Source of the DNA: Bacteroidales bacterium
Lineage (GTDB): Bacteria; Bacteroidota; Bacteroidia; Bacteroidales; VadinHA17
Direction: 5' to 3'
DNA: 35,514 nucleotides
NCBI GenBank assembly: GCA_025454795.1
Contig: JALONT010000030.1
Coordinates: 1-35,514 of the forward strand
In this document: one piece after another, positions 25,034 to 33,603 of the stretch
Layout: every line of letters starts with the position of its first letter
How positions within the stretch are numbered: position 1 is the stretch's first letter
Position numbers and translations under genes: made by a program
The notes under the pieces: model-generated
Databases searched by the model: none
The model's input: the letters and a program-made list of their open reading frames with translations, nothing else
Told to the model about the DNA's origin: nothing

Positions 25034-25930
25034 CTAAACTACTTTTTTAAGATTGCAATCATTCAATAGTTTTATTAATTCATTCTTTATTTCCTTTTTT
25101 ATTGGAAGCATTGGTTTTCTTGGAGGCCCTCCGTAGTAACCCAAATAATCCATTGCTTCTTTTAAAGCAGGTACTCCCCATTTCCCGGTAACAGCAAGAT
25201 TTAAGGAAATCACTTTAAGCTGCATTTCACGAGCCTGAGTTAAGTTGCCTTCTGAAAAACTCTTGTAAATTTCAATACATTGCTCAGGAGCTATATTTGC
25301 CAGAGACACTATACCTCCGATAGCACCCACAGATAATGCAGGGAGAAGAAACCCTGCAGAGCCAGCCAGGACTTGAAACTCAGGTTTTACCCTTTGCCTG
25401 ATATCTCCCATTTTAACCAAATTCCCTCCTGAATCTTTAATCCCCATAATATTAGGATGAGCTGAAATGGCATGGATAGTATCAGCGTCCATATCCATTC
25501 CTGAATTAGCCGGCATATTGTATACTAATACCGGGATTGTCGAATTATCAGCAACCGTAAAATAGTGTTTTACTAATGCCTCCTTGGTCATAGCGCTTTT
25601 AAAATAAAAAGGATTTAAAACCAAAACAGCATCAGCTCCTGCTTCAGCAGCCATTTTTGACAGATTTATCGTTTCCCTTGTGGATTGGCCACCAGTTCCG
25701 GCAAGCATAATTTTATCTGAAGGTATTGCTTTTCTTGCAGCTTCATAAACTGATAGTTTTTCAGCATCTGAAAGATTTACTAACTCACCATTTGATCCTA
25801 ATGATAGGAAGCCTGCAAGATCGTATTGACTTAATTTTTCAATATTGGCTTGCATATTGCCTAATGACAGATTCTCATTGCTATCAAATGATGTAGCTAA
25901 AGGCGCAAATATTCCGTTTAATTTCAACAT
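25034..25930 (-). CDS. 4-hydroxy-2-oxoglutarate aldolase-like enzyme (DapA/NAL superfamily)
   Basis: A 298-residue class I aldolase of the DapA/NAL superfamily. Schiff-base Lys165 (GIKDSGG) and Tyr137 (YNMPANSG) are present. Instead of the GTTGE of dihydrodipicolinate synthases it has GSNGE at 45-49, giving Ser46 and Asn47, as in human HOGA1; Ser167 after the Lys also matches. Long blocks agree with HOGA1 as I remember it: FQVLAGSAGFL, HPNIMGIKDSGG, and a C-terminal DYLGYYGGPPRKP. HOGA1 splits 4-hydroxy-2-oxoglutarate into pyruvate and glyoxylate. It is the first gene of the leftward run, next to the glyoxylate-using aminotransferase and divergent from an Lrp-type regulator. Other DapA-superfamily activities are possible, but DHDPS itself looks unlikely. 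Confidence 0.8.
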   Translation of the reverse strand: MLKLNGIFAPLATSFDSNENLSLGNMQANIEKLSQYDLAGFLSLGSNGELVNLSDAEKLSVYEAARKAIPSDKIMLAGTGGQSTRETINLSKMAAEAGADAVLVLNPFYFKSAMTKEALVKHYFTVADNSTIPVLVYNMPANSGMDMDADTIHAISAHPNIMGIKDSGGNLVKMGDIRQRVKPEFQVLAGSAGFLLPALSVGAIGGIVSLANIAPEQCIEIYKSFSEGNLTQAREMQLKVISLNLAVTGKWGVPALKEAMDYLGYYGGPPRKPMLPIKKEIKNELIKLLNDCNLKKVV

Positions 25931-26104
25931 AATGGTAGGATTTTAATATGTTAATAATCGTAAATAAAATCAATAGACTGTATTTAATATAAATGGTTGC
26001 TGCAATGAAATGTCTATTACAGATCGGAGGCAAGTTATTTGATAATTTCAAAGAATCACTGATGTATTTTATTGAGAAAAGCGTATTTTCCCCTTTAATA
26101 ATAT

Positions 26105-26112
26105 TATTTTTG
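26105..26112 (+). promoter_or_regulatory. -7 box candidate for the Lrp/AsnC gene
   Basis: TATTTTTG matches the Bacteroidota -7 form TAnnTTTG, 20 bp before the start codon. No TTTG lies at the expected -33 distance, so the call is weak. Confidence 0.25.
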
Positions 26113-26132
26113 AATGTTTATACAACGATTCG

Positions 26133-26555
26133 ATGACAGATGTTTTGGACACAAAAATATTAGACATATTGAAAGCCAATGCACGGGCTTCTTATGCAGA
26201 TATCGGAAGACAAGTTAATCTTACTGCCTCTTCAGTGAGAGAACGCATTCTACGATTAGAGAATGAAGGTTTGATAACAAAGTATACTGTAGAATTAAAT
26301 CAGTCAAGACTGGGTTATAATCTGGAAGCTTTTATTCTCATCAATTTGTATACCGGTAATCTTAAGCCATTCCTTTCCATTGTTAAGAATTTTAAAGAGG
26401 TGCAACAGTGTTATCGGATTACTGGGGCACATAACCTGCAACTAAAAGTATTATTACGAGACCAAGCCCATCTCGTTCAACTTTTAGATAAATTAATGGT
26501 TTACGGAGATACTACAACTCTACTTATACTCACTGAGGTCATTAACCAAAAGTGA
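26133..26555 (+). CDS. Lrp/AsnC family transcriptional regulator
   Basis: A 140-residue Lrp/AsnC protein of near-usual length. Residues 1-60 form the winged helix-turn-helix (DTKILDILKANARASYADIG, then LTASSVRERILRLENEGLI), and 65-140 form the RAM ligand-binding domain (ILINLY, then YRITGAHNLQLKVLLRD, then LLDKLMVYGDTTTLLI). Such proteins bind amino acids and switch nearby metabolic genes. It is transcribed divergently from the aldolase-aminotransferase-transporter run with a 202-bp shared intergenic region, the classic arrangement for a dedicated regulator. The effector might be the amino acid carried by the DAACS protein; that is inference. Confidence 0.9.
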   Translation: MTDVLDTKILDILKANARASYADIGRQVNLTASSVRERILRLENEGLITKYTVELNQSRLGYNLEAFILINLYTGNLKPFLSIVKNFKEVQQCYRITGAHNLQLKVLLRDQAHLVQLLDKLMVYGDTTTLLILTEVINQK

Positions 26556-26560
26556 TTGCA

Positions 26561-26598
26561 GAGTGTTAATCGGGCTCCTAATAATTTTCTTAACACTC
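26561..26598 (+). terminator. inverted repeat after the Lrp gene
   Basis: GAGTGTTAA at 26561-26569 pairs with TTAACACTC at 26590-26598 over a 20-base loop, directly after the Lrp stop codon. There is no clean T-run, so it could be a terminator, or an end sequence of the adjacent transposon remnant. Confidence 0.35.
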
Positions 26599-26719
26599 CC
26601 TCCGCCACTCCTTGTATATCAGAGAGCTGCATGATTATTAACAAAAATAAAAGTTATGAGTCTCCCACCCTTTTCAACATATACACTTATATTTGATAAA
26701 TAAACTGTCCAGTCATATT

Positions 26720-27199
26720 AGACCATCTCATATCCCGACAGGTGGTATACTCTTGTAAAAGGATTTGGACAACAACAAATGCTGCTTTTAACCAATAAGG
26801 AAGTGAATATTAACAATAATAAACAACTCTGGCAGATTGTATAAATTTATCTGACCCGCTGGAAGTGCGATGAGTGTTATCGTTATATCAAACAATCATA
26901 CAACTTGGAAGACTTTAGAGTTCTTGGTTATACTTCTATACGAAATATAACAGTGCTCGTACATGCAATAGCTTATTTTACAAGTATATACCTCGGAATA
27001 TCCTTAAAACTGAAAATTATGGTGCAGAAAATTTTTATCCTTTCGAAAAGATTTTTTGGAGTCCCTCGTTCTACAATTATGCGATGGCTGACGGGATCTT
27101 TGAGTTATTAAGGTCTTCAAAGCAGGGATTAGCTGAATTTAAAAGTAAAATTGGACCTCATCATGATAAGTTCCAGCTATATTTATTCCCAGACTGATT
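26720..27199 (+). pseudogene. IS4-family transposase C-terminal remnant
   Basis: Reading the plus strand gives RWYTLVKGFGQQQMLLLTNK, then QLWQIV-stop-IYLTRWKCDE, YRYIKQSYNLEDFRVLGY and IRNITVLVHAIAYF, and after a one-base shift FYNYAMADGIFELLRSSKQG to a TGA at 27197-27199. This is the C-terminal third of an IS4-type DDE transposase containing the Y-R-E-K motif, where the catalytic Glu has become Asp (RWKCD). At least one stop and one frameshift make it dead. Its type differs from the DUF4372-type remnant at 8910-9238, so they are separate elements. A 68-codon ORF inside it (26905-27111) is not a gene of its own. Confidence 0.7.
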
Positions 27200-27252
27200 A
27201 TTTTTGAGGAAACTCCAGTAAATTAAGTTTTTTTAATAATATTGAGATTCAT

Positions 27253-27260
27253 TACCTTTG
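27253..27260 (+). promoter_or_regulatory. -7 box candidate for the ROK gene
   Basis: TACCTTTG fits TAnnTTTG and lies 65 bp upstream of the ROK start. Twenty bases further upstream the sequence is TTTT rather than TTTG, a partial -33 match. Confidence 0.3.
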
Positions 27261-27324
27261 GACTCGGGAAAATATTTTTTTTTATGAATAATGCCTCGAT
27301 TATTAAAATAATAAAATATTCTAT

Positions 27325-28551
27325 ATGACCCCAACCTATAAGAAAATTGATTCAACAATTATGAATAAAATGAATAAAATTCAGGTTCTGAATATTATTC
27401 ATGATAAAAAAATCATTTCACGAGCTGATATTGTCAAGATTACAGGATTGACACCGCCAACTGTATCCAGAATTGTAGAGCAACTCATCAACCAGGATGG
27501 TTTGGTAAAATATATCGGAGTTGGAGATTCCAATGGAGGGAGACCGCCGATTAATATCGCCTTTAACGGAAGTGAAAATTATGTGATTGCGGTTGACCTT
27601 GGAGCTACTTTAATCAGAGGTTTATTGTCAGATTTGAATAACGACATGCAAATGGAGATACAAGTCGCTACAGGCCTGGGAAAAAGCTATGAATCGATTA
27701 TGGACAATGTGGCTAATGTTATTGAACGTTTATTAAATAAAAAAGGCCTGAACAGAGATAAAGTATTAGGTGTTGGTATTGGCATTGCCGGGTTGGTTAA
27801 CATAAAGAATGGAATGGTTGACTTTTCACCAGACTTTGGCTGGGAAGCCATGAATATTCAAAATAGTCTAAAGCAGAGAATCAATCTTCCATTTATCTTT
27901 GATAATTCAACCAGACTAATGGCCCTTGGAGAACTGGACTATGGGCTTGGAAAGAAATACAGAGATTTTGTTGTAATCAATATAGGATACGGAATTGCGG
28001 CCGGAATTGTTATCGATGGCAAAACAGTGTGCGGTTCTAAAGGGAAAGCCGGAGAATTTGGACATATTTTAGTTGATTCAGATACCAATATCAAATGTGA
28101 ATGCGGAGCTTACGGTTGCCTTGAAGCTCTTGCATCAGGAAGACGTATCGCAGCGCTTGGGAAAGAACTTTTTGAGAAAAAAAAATCACAGAAATTAATG
28201 GAACTTTGCAGGAACGACCCTGGTTTAATTGATGCCAAGTTAGTTTTTGAGGCTGCCCGGTCGGGTGATAAGGATGCTAATGAAATACTGGAGACAGTAA
28301 CAAATTACCTTGGCATCGGAATAGCCAGTCTTGTGAATCTTTTGGATCCCGAAGTAATTTTCATGGGTGGTGGAGTCTCTTCTAATGGTGAAATATTTTT
28401 TAAGCCACTTATAAAAGCTATCAAAAGTCATTTAATTTCCAGGGATAAAAAACTTGATATTAAACCTGCAACATTTGCTGATTACGCTACACTCACCGGG
28501 GCCTTTTCCCTGGTAGTAAACAAAATTATCCGGCTTGAATCTCTTCGCTAA
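27325..28551 (+). CDS. ROK family transcriptional regulator (NagC/XylR type)
   Basis: A 408-residue ROK protein with an N-terminal winged helix-turn-helix (MNKIQVLNIIHDKKIISRAD, then ITGLTPPTVSRIVEQLINQD) and a sugar-kinase-like domain from about 85: the phosphate loop VDLGATLIRG, GIGIAGLVN, then the zinc motif GEFGHI...CECGAYGCLEALASG typical of ROK proteins. Such regulators repress sugar catabolic genes and are released by a sugar or amino-sugar ligand. Upstream ATGs (27325) and an internal one (27361) are both possible starts. It sits upstream of the sulfatase genes in the same direction but is separated by a dead transposase, so control of the sulfatases is plausible and unproven. Confidence 0.88.
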   Translation: MTPTYKKIDSTIMNKMNKIQVLNIIHDKKIISRADIVKITGLTPPTVSRIVEQLINQDGLVKYIGVGDSNGGRPPINIAFNGSENYVIAVDLGATLIRGLLSDLNNDMQMEIQVATGLGKSYESIMDNVANVIERLLNKKGLNRDKVLGVGIGIAGLVNIKNGMVDFSPDFGWEAMNIQNSLKQRINLPFIFDNSTRLMALGELDYGLGKKYRDFVVINIGYGIAAGIVIDGKTVCGSKGKAGEFGHILVDSDTNIKCECGAYGCLEALASGRRIAALGKELFEKKKSQKLMELCRNDPGLIDAKLVFEAARSGDKDANEILETVTNYLGIGIASLVNLLDPEVIFMGGGVSSNGEIFFKPLIKAIKSHLISRDKKLDIKPATFADYATLTGAFSLVVNKIIRLESLR

Positions 28552-28615
28552 AATCAACAAATCAAATCTGGTAGATTAGTCGGATAGCAATGATTAATAA
28601 TAATATATTAATAAG

Positions 28616-28647
28616 TTTGCATTTATTAAATTAATATTTTAAGTTTG
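28616..28647 (+). promoter_or_regulatory. orphan Bacteroidota-type promoter
   Basis: TTTG at 28616-28619 and TAAGTTTG at 28640-28647 are separated by exactly 20 bases, a perfect match to TTTG-N20-TAnnTTTG. TAAGTTTGCAT is itself repeated at 28612 and 28640. It points right, into the antisense strand of a dead transposase, about 1.1 kb before the first sulfatase. Either the gene it served has been lost or it makes a long leader or small RNA. Confidence 0.35.
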
Positions 28648-28703
28648 CATATAATATATAGATTTATACAATTGAATTAATAATGCGAATTAAGAGTTAG
28701 AGA

Positions 28704-29530
28704 TTACAAAAATGAAAGCTGCTGGATTCTACCAAAGACATGAACAAGAAGACCTTTTGTTGAACGCACTTTTAACGTTCTTTGAATATCTGTTTTTTTA
28801 ATGATCCAGTTAAATAACGATTATATCTGTTGCCTCCCACTTGAAACAGCTCTTGAGTATAGGTCATTGGCCGCCTTGTAGCATTGTTTCATTGTTTCCG
28901 ACTGATTTTTGACTGCCTTTACCGGCGTTACTACTTGAGAATTATTGGAACTTATCATATCCTTTAGCAGTTCATTATCATGATAAATCTTATCATTAAA
29001 GAAACTACGATTGGGTATGTCAGACCAGTTTTTTTCATGAGCATTCAAATCATCCTCAGAAGCCGGGGCAATAACTATGTTTTCCGGAAAAGACAAATGA
29101 TCTGGCCGGTGAAAAGCTAATGCATGCAGTTTAATCCATAATAGTACATGTTTTTAGTTGAGCAAAATCCTTTATCTGGATATTTTTTGCTACTTATGGC
29201 GTACGTTTCCATGAACGGGTAATTATGGGTATGGAATCCATCAAGCTGGTGTTCAAATCACAATCTTGTGGACAATATCCCGACAGTCGCTCATTAGCTA
29301 AATTCCTGATTGCCTCACTTAGTCAGTTTATTCTCATAATTAATGCTTTATAGGTGAGTAATAATGGGAACCGGGAACGACGATGATCGCTTGCGTATTC
29401 ATATATTGGCTTTTTTTTAATCGTTGTTCGACGTTCATCGCGTAGAGATAGATAGTTAAAACCTCCTGTTCAGTAAAATCAGGATTGTTATTATAACAAA
29501 ACGATCGCATGCGCTTCTTAATTTTGAATC
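28704..29530 (-). pseudogene. near-complete decayed DDE transposase
   Basis: Reading the minus strand across frames rebuilds almost a whole transposase: MRSFCYNNNPDFTEQEVLTI, then LSEAIRNLANERLSGYCPQD, LMDSIPIITRSWKRTP, DKGFCSTKNMYYYG, KLHALAFHRPDHLSFPENI, FFNDKIYHDNELL, VVTPVKAVKNQS and RQQI-stop-SLFNWIIKKTDIQR, then KVRSTKGLLVHVFGRI. Stops replace codons at three or more places (for example P-stop-VAK and I-stop-SLF), and several one-base shifts are needed. It is a DDE enzyme of the type ending ESLFNW-EKTDIQ-ASKVRS-GLLVH; I do not assign an IS family with certainty. The 91-codon ORF at 28821-29096 is only its longest open piece. Confidence 0.78.
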
Positions 29531-29737
29531 ATATATAATACAGATATAAAAATAGATAGAAATTAATTTAAGTTCTTGGGGATCATATTGTCTGACATAT
29601 TTATGAGTTATGACATAATATATATAATCAAGGTTTTAGTCAATTTTAAAATACGTAAAAAGTTGATAATTAGTATGTTAATTGTTAATTACTTATTATA
29701 CTTTAACGCTTAATTTGCATAAATAAATTTATATAAA

Positions 29738-31546
29738 GTGATAAATAATAAATTTGAATTTACCGGAATGCTTCTATTTCCAGCAATCTTATCTCTTGGA
29801 TGTCAAAGCCAATCCATCAAGAGTCAAGATAAACCTAATGTTATTTTCATACTGACTGATGATCAAGGTTATGGCGATCTTGCCTGTCATGGCAACCCAT
29901 GGATCAAGACCCCCAATATTGACAAATTATATTCGCAGAGTGTCCGATTTACTAATTTCCATGTCGGGACAACCAGTTCCCCAAGCCGGTCCGGATTAAT
30001 GACCGGTAATTATTGTAATAAAGTTGGCGCTTGGCATACAGTAAAAGGACGGGAAATTATGGATGCAAACCAGACAACTATTGCAGAAGCATTTAAGGAG
30101 GATGGTTATACCACGGGTATTTTTGGAAAATGGCACCTGGGAGATAATTATCCGTACCGTGCTCAAGATCGCGGGTTTGACGAATCACTGGTTCTGAAAG
30201 GTGGTGGGATTGGTAATGCTCCCGATTATTGGGACAACGATTATTTCGATGATACTTACTTTCACAATGGGAAACCTGAAAAATTCAATGGCTATTGTAC
30301 TGATATTTGGTTCGACAATGCCATGAAATTCATCAAGGCTAATAAAGATGAACTGTTTTTCTGTTACCTGTCAACCAATGCACCTCACAGTCCTTATCGT
30401 GTAGCAGAAAAATATTTCAAGCCGTATTTGGATAATGATTCAATTCCAAATCCTGTCTTTTACGGAATGATAGCTAACATCGATGAAAATATTAAAAAAC
30501 TCCGGGAATTTTTAGAAAAAGAAGGTCTTGCAAAGAATACTGTTCTCGTTTTTATGACTGATAATGGAACGGCAGCCGGGGTTAACGTGGATAAAAATGA
30601 GCGGGTTATTCTGGGTTATAATTCGGGTATGAGTGGAAAGAAGGGCTCTACTTTCGAGGGGGGCCACCGGGTTCCGTTCTTTATTTATTGGGAGAATGGT
30701 GGACTGACAGGGGGAAAAGATATCGGGAAACTTACATCGTATGTAGATTTTATGCCAACACTTCTTGATCTGTGTCATATCAAAGTTCCTGATGGGGTCG
30801 AATTTGATGGGAACAGCCTGGTTCCTTTACTGTACCATCCGGAAAAGGCTTGGCCGTCCCGCATCCTTTTCACAGATACCCAGCGGGAATACTACCTTAA
30901 AAAGTATAAAGATTATTGTATCATGACAGACCAATGGAGGCTTCTCAACGGGCGCTTGTATGATATACAGAATGATCCGGAAGAATTCAATGATGTATCG
31001 GCGAATTATCCTGAAGTCGTTACAAAACTTAATGCAGCTTATGAAGTATGGTGGAATAAGGTTAGCATAAATGAAGATAAGGTCAACGCAATATATTTAG
31101 GTTCTGAAAAAGCTACCGAAATTACCTTGTCTACCCACGATTGTCATATTGTTGAAGGCGGTGTTGCCCATTTACAGCGGATGATTCGGCTGGGGGAAGG
31201 CGCCAACGGCGGGCATTGGGTCGTTGAAGTGGTAAAGGACGGCAAATATCAAGTTGACCTTCGCCGCTGGCCGGTAGAGTCGGGTTTGAAACTGAGAGAT
31301 CCTGCTCCGGCAGGAAATCCGGTTCCGGGTGATAAACCTTATCATGAAGGAAAGGCATTGAATATTATCGAAGCCGGTATTAAAATCGGAGAACAGGAAT
31401 TCCATAATAAAGTTACTGATTCAGATGTTTATTCAAGGTTTAACATTGATCTAAAAAAAGGGACCTATGAAATGGAATGTCGTTTTACGGATGCAAAAGA
31501 AATAACCCGTGATGCTTATTATGTGTATGTAAGCTACTTAAAGTAG
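29738..31546 (+). CDS. S1-family sulfatase, Ser-type, lipoprotein
   Basis: A 602-residue family S1 sulfatase that hydrolyses sulfate esters from sugars. The start is GTG at 29738: it gives an n-region with a Lys before the hydrophobic stretch and a lipobox (LSLGC, Cys21); an ATG at 29768 would remove the charge. Metal ligands are in ILTDDQGYGD and FMTDNGTAAG. The maturation motif is SSPSR, with Ser80 to be oxidised to formylglycine. GKWHLGD and GGHRVPF are also typical. The last 150 residues form a separate beta-rich tail (RWPVESGLKLRDPAP) found in some arylsulfatases of this type. It is first of three sulfatases on this strand. The S1 subfamily and sugar target cannot be fixed by eye. Confidence 0.92.
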   Translation: MINNKFEFTGMLLFPAILSLGCQSQSIKSQDKPNVIFILTDDQGYGDLACHGNPWIKTPNIDKLYSQSVRFTNFHVGTTSSPSRSGLMTGNYCNKVGAWHTVKGREIMDANQTTIAEAFKEDGYTTGIFGKWHLGDNYPYRAQDRGFDESLVLKGGGIGNAPDYWDNDYFDDTYFHNGKPEKFNGYCTDIWFDNAMKFIKANKDELFFCYLSTNAPHSPYRVAEKYFKPYLDNDSIPNPVFYGMIANIDENIKKLREFLEKEGLAKNTVLVFMTDNGTAAGVNVDKNERVILGYNSGMSGKKGSTFEGGHRVPFFIYWENGGLTGGKDIGKLTSYVDFMPTLLDLCHIKVPDGVEFDGNSLVPLLYHPEKAWPSRILFTDTQREYYLKKYKDYCIMTDQWRLLNGRLYDIQNDPEEFNDVSANYPEVVTKLNAAYEVWWNKVSINEDKVNAIYLGSEKATEITLSTHDCHIVEGGVAHLQRMIRLGEGANGGHWVVEVVKDGKYQVDLRRWPVESGLKLRDPAPAGNPVPGDKPYHEGKALNIIEAGIKIGEQEFHNKVTDSDVYSRFNIDLKKGTYEMECRFTDAKEITRDAYYVYVSYLK

Positions 31547-31612
31547 TATTTAAAAATACATTTCAAAAACTTACCGATAATTGCGTTAAAAAAATCAATA
31601 AAAATTAATAAC

Positions 31613-33199
31613 ATGTTGACTATTAAACAAATATTCGTGGCATTAATGGCTAGTATTGGTTTGTTTTCGTGTGGAAAAACCACTAGATCCAAACCGAATA
31701 TCATCTACATCATGGCAGATGATCATACTTCTCAGGCTTTTGGAATATATGGAAGCCGGCTGGCATCCTTAAATCCAACGCCAAACCTCGATAATATTGC
31801 GAAAGAGGGAATTATTTTCGATAACTGTTTCTGTACCAATTCAATTTGTACGCCAAGCCGGGCTTGCATTATAACAGGACAGTACAACCAAGCCAACGGG
31901 ATTCTCGATCTGAATATGCCGTTGAAGCCCGAAAATCAATATCTTCCGATTGAAATGAAAAAATTGGGATATCAGACAGCCATGGTAGGTAAATGGCATT
32001 TAACAGATGAACCTGCGGCATTCGATTTTTATTGTGTATTACCCGGGCAAGGAGAATACTTTAATCCCAGCTTTTTGGTGCGTGGAGAAAAACCATGGAC
32101 CAAAAACATCATTGTAAAAGAAGGCCATTCAACCGATATTATTGCCAACATGGGAATCGATTGGCTTGAAAATAAACGCGACAAAAGTAAGCCGTTCTTT
32201 TTCATGCTTCATTTCAAGGCCCCGCACGATATGTTTGAATTTGCGCCGAGGTATAAAGATTATCTGGAAGATGTTGAAATTCCGGAGCCAGCCAGCATGT
32301 ATTACAATGCCAACAATGGTTCGGAGGCTACTCGTGGCAGAAACGATTCATTGATTCACGCCATCGGCGCCTCAGTTTCTTACAGAGATACAACTTGGGG
32401 ACTCGGAAGAAAGTTAGGAATAGATCAGCGCATTCCTGACCCTGGATACACCCATTTGGTCTACCAGGAATACCTGAAGCGGTATCTTCGCTGTGTAAAA
32501 GGTGTCGACGACAACGTGGGGAGATTGATCGAATACCTCAAAATGGAAGGCTTGTACGATAATACCATCATCATGTATACTGGCGATCAGGGTTTTATGC
32601 TTGGTGAACACGATTATACCGACAAACGCTGGATGTATGATGAATCGATGCGCATGCCTTTCTTCGTAAGGTATCCGAAGCAAATTCCTGCTGGAAAACG
32701 TACGGATGCAATCATCAATAACACCGATTTTGCACCAACAATTATTGCCCTTGCTGGTGGCACAGTTCCCGGATATATGCAGGGACACAGTTTTAAAACC
32801 ATTCTCGAAACCGGGAATGAACCTTCAAACTGGCAGCAGTCAACTTATTACCGCTATTGGATGCACATGGCGCATAATCTTGGCAATCCTGCTCATTTTG
32901 GTATTCGGACAAAGGAGTATAAGCTGATTTTCTTCTATGGGTGTTATTGGGTTGACCCATCCGACCACAAGTTTGAGAAGCTTCCCCATACCATGCAAAT
33001 CAGCACCCCCGTCGGCTGGGAATTTTATGATTTGAAAAATGATCCACACGAAATGGACAACCGTTATAAAGACCCGAAATACGCCAATATTATTAAAAAC
33101 TTAAAAATTGAATTGGCTGATAAACGAAAAGAGCTGAACGAGGAAGACCAGAAATATCCTCATATTCAGAAGATTATAGATCAATATTGGGATAAATAA
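31613..33199 (+). CDS. S1-family sulfatase, Cys-type, lipoprotein
   Basis: A 528-residue S1 sulfatase, 66 bp after the previous sulfatase gene and probably in the same transcript. Lipobox LFSC with Cys20 predicts membrane anchoring. Metal ligands are in IMADDHTSQ; the maturation motif is CTPSR with Cys79, unlike the Ser-type motifs of the two flanking sulfatases. GKWHLTDEP, YTGDQGFMLGEHDYTDKRWM and ESMRMPFFVRYP are typical of the iduronate/N-acetylglucosamine-6-sulfatase branch. The protein would remove a different sulfate ester from the same polysaccharide as its neighbours. The fine substrate cannot be deduced. Confidence 0.92.
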   Translation: MLTIKQIFVALMASIGLFSCGKTTRSKPNIIYIMADDHTSQAFGIYGSRLASLNPTPNLDNIAKEGIIFDNCFCTNSICTPSRACIITGQYNQANGILDLNMPLKPENQYLPIEMKKLGYQTAMVGKWHLTDEPAAFDFYCVLPGQGEYFNPSFLVRGEKPWTKNIIVKEGHSTDIIANMGIDWLENKRDKSKPFFFMLHFKAPHDMFEFAPRYKDYLEDVEIPEPASMYYNANNGSEATRGRNDSLIHAIGASVSYRDTTWGLGRKLGIDQRIPDPGYTHLVYQEYLKRYLRCVKGVDDNVGRLIEYLKMEGLYDNTIIMYTGDQGFMLGEHDYTDKRWMYDESMRMPFFVRYPKQIPAGKRTDAIINNTDFAPTIIALAGGTVPGYMQGHSFKTILETGNEPSNWQQSTYYRYWMHMAHNLGNPAHFGIRTKEYKLIFFYGCYWVDPSDHKFEKLPHTMQISTPVGWEFYDLKNDPHEMDNRYKDPKYANIIKNLKIELADKRKELNEEDQKYPHIQKIIDQYWDK

Positions 33200-33451
33200 A
33201 TCATTTGGTATAGGCGCTTAAACCGCACTTTCTTTGCTAATTTATATATAATTGATATACAGGCTTATATGATTCATTTAGTATTCAATCAACTTATAAT
33301 GAACGATTAAACGCGATTAACTGACGTAGTAAATGATGTTTATTTAATTTTTAAAGATTAATATTCAGGCATTTAAGACCTGCGATCTAAGTGCCTCTAC
33401 CAAAACAGATTTATCATTCCGAGCAATGTTTAATACAACGTAAAAAATAAA

Positions 33452-33580
33452 ATGAATATGGAAAAACAATGGCCACTGTTACTCAGAGGCAAAGTGATCA
33501 TCTTGTTGAATATAAGCTTGTTTTTTACAATCGGACCAGGATATTTTTTAATAAAGCAGAAAATTATACCAATGAAATAG
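33452..33580 (+). CDS. possible 42-residue hydrophobic peptide
   Basis: A short ORF (MNMEKQWPLLLRGKV then a hydrophobic stretch ILLNISLFFTIGPGYFL) lies in the 404-bp gap between two sulfatase genes. It looks like a positively charged end plus one membrane or signal segment, and resembles the leader region of SusC-type proteins, so it may be a truncated gene start. It could equally be chance. Nothing else was seen in 33200-33603. Confidence 0.25.
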   Translation: MNMEKQWPLLLRGKVIILLNISLFFTIGPGYFLIKQKIIPMK

Positions 33581-33603
33581 TGCAAAACCAGTAGCATAAA
33601 ACA

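Noticed and set aside
26905-27111. 68-residue hypothetical protein
   Set aside because: It is the longest open piece of the decayed IS4-type transposase, starting at a TTG inside the coding sequence.
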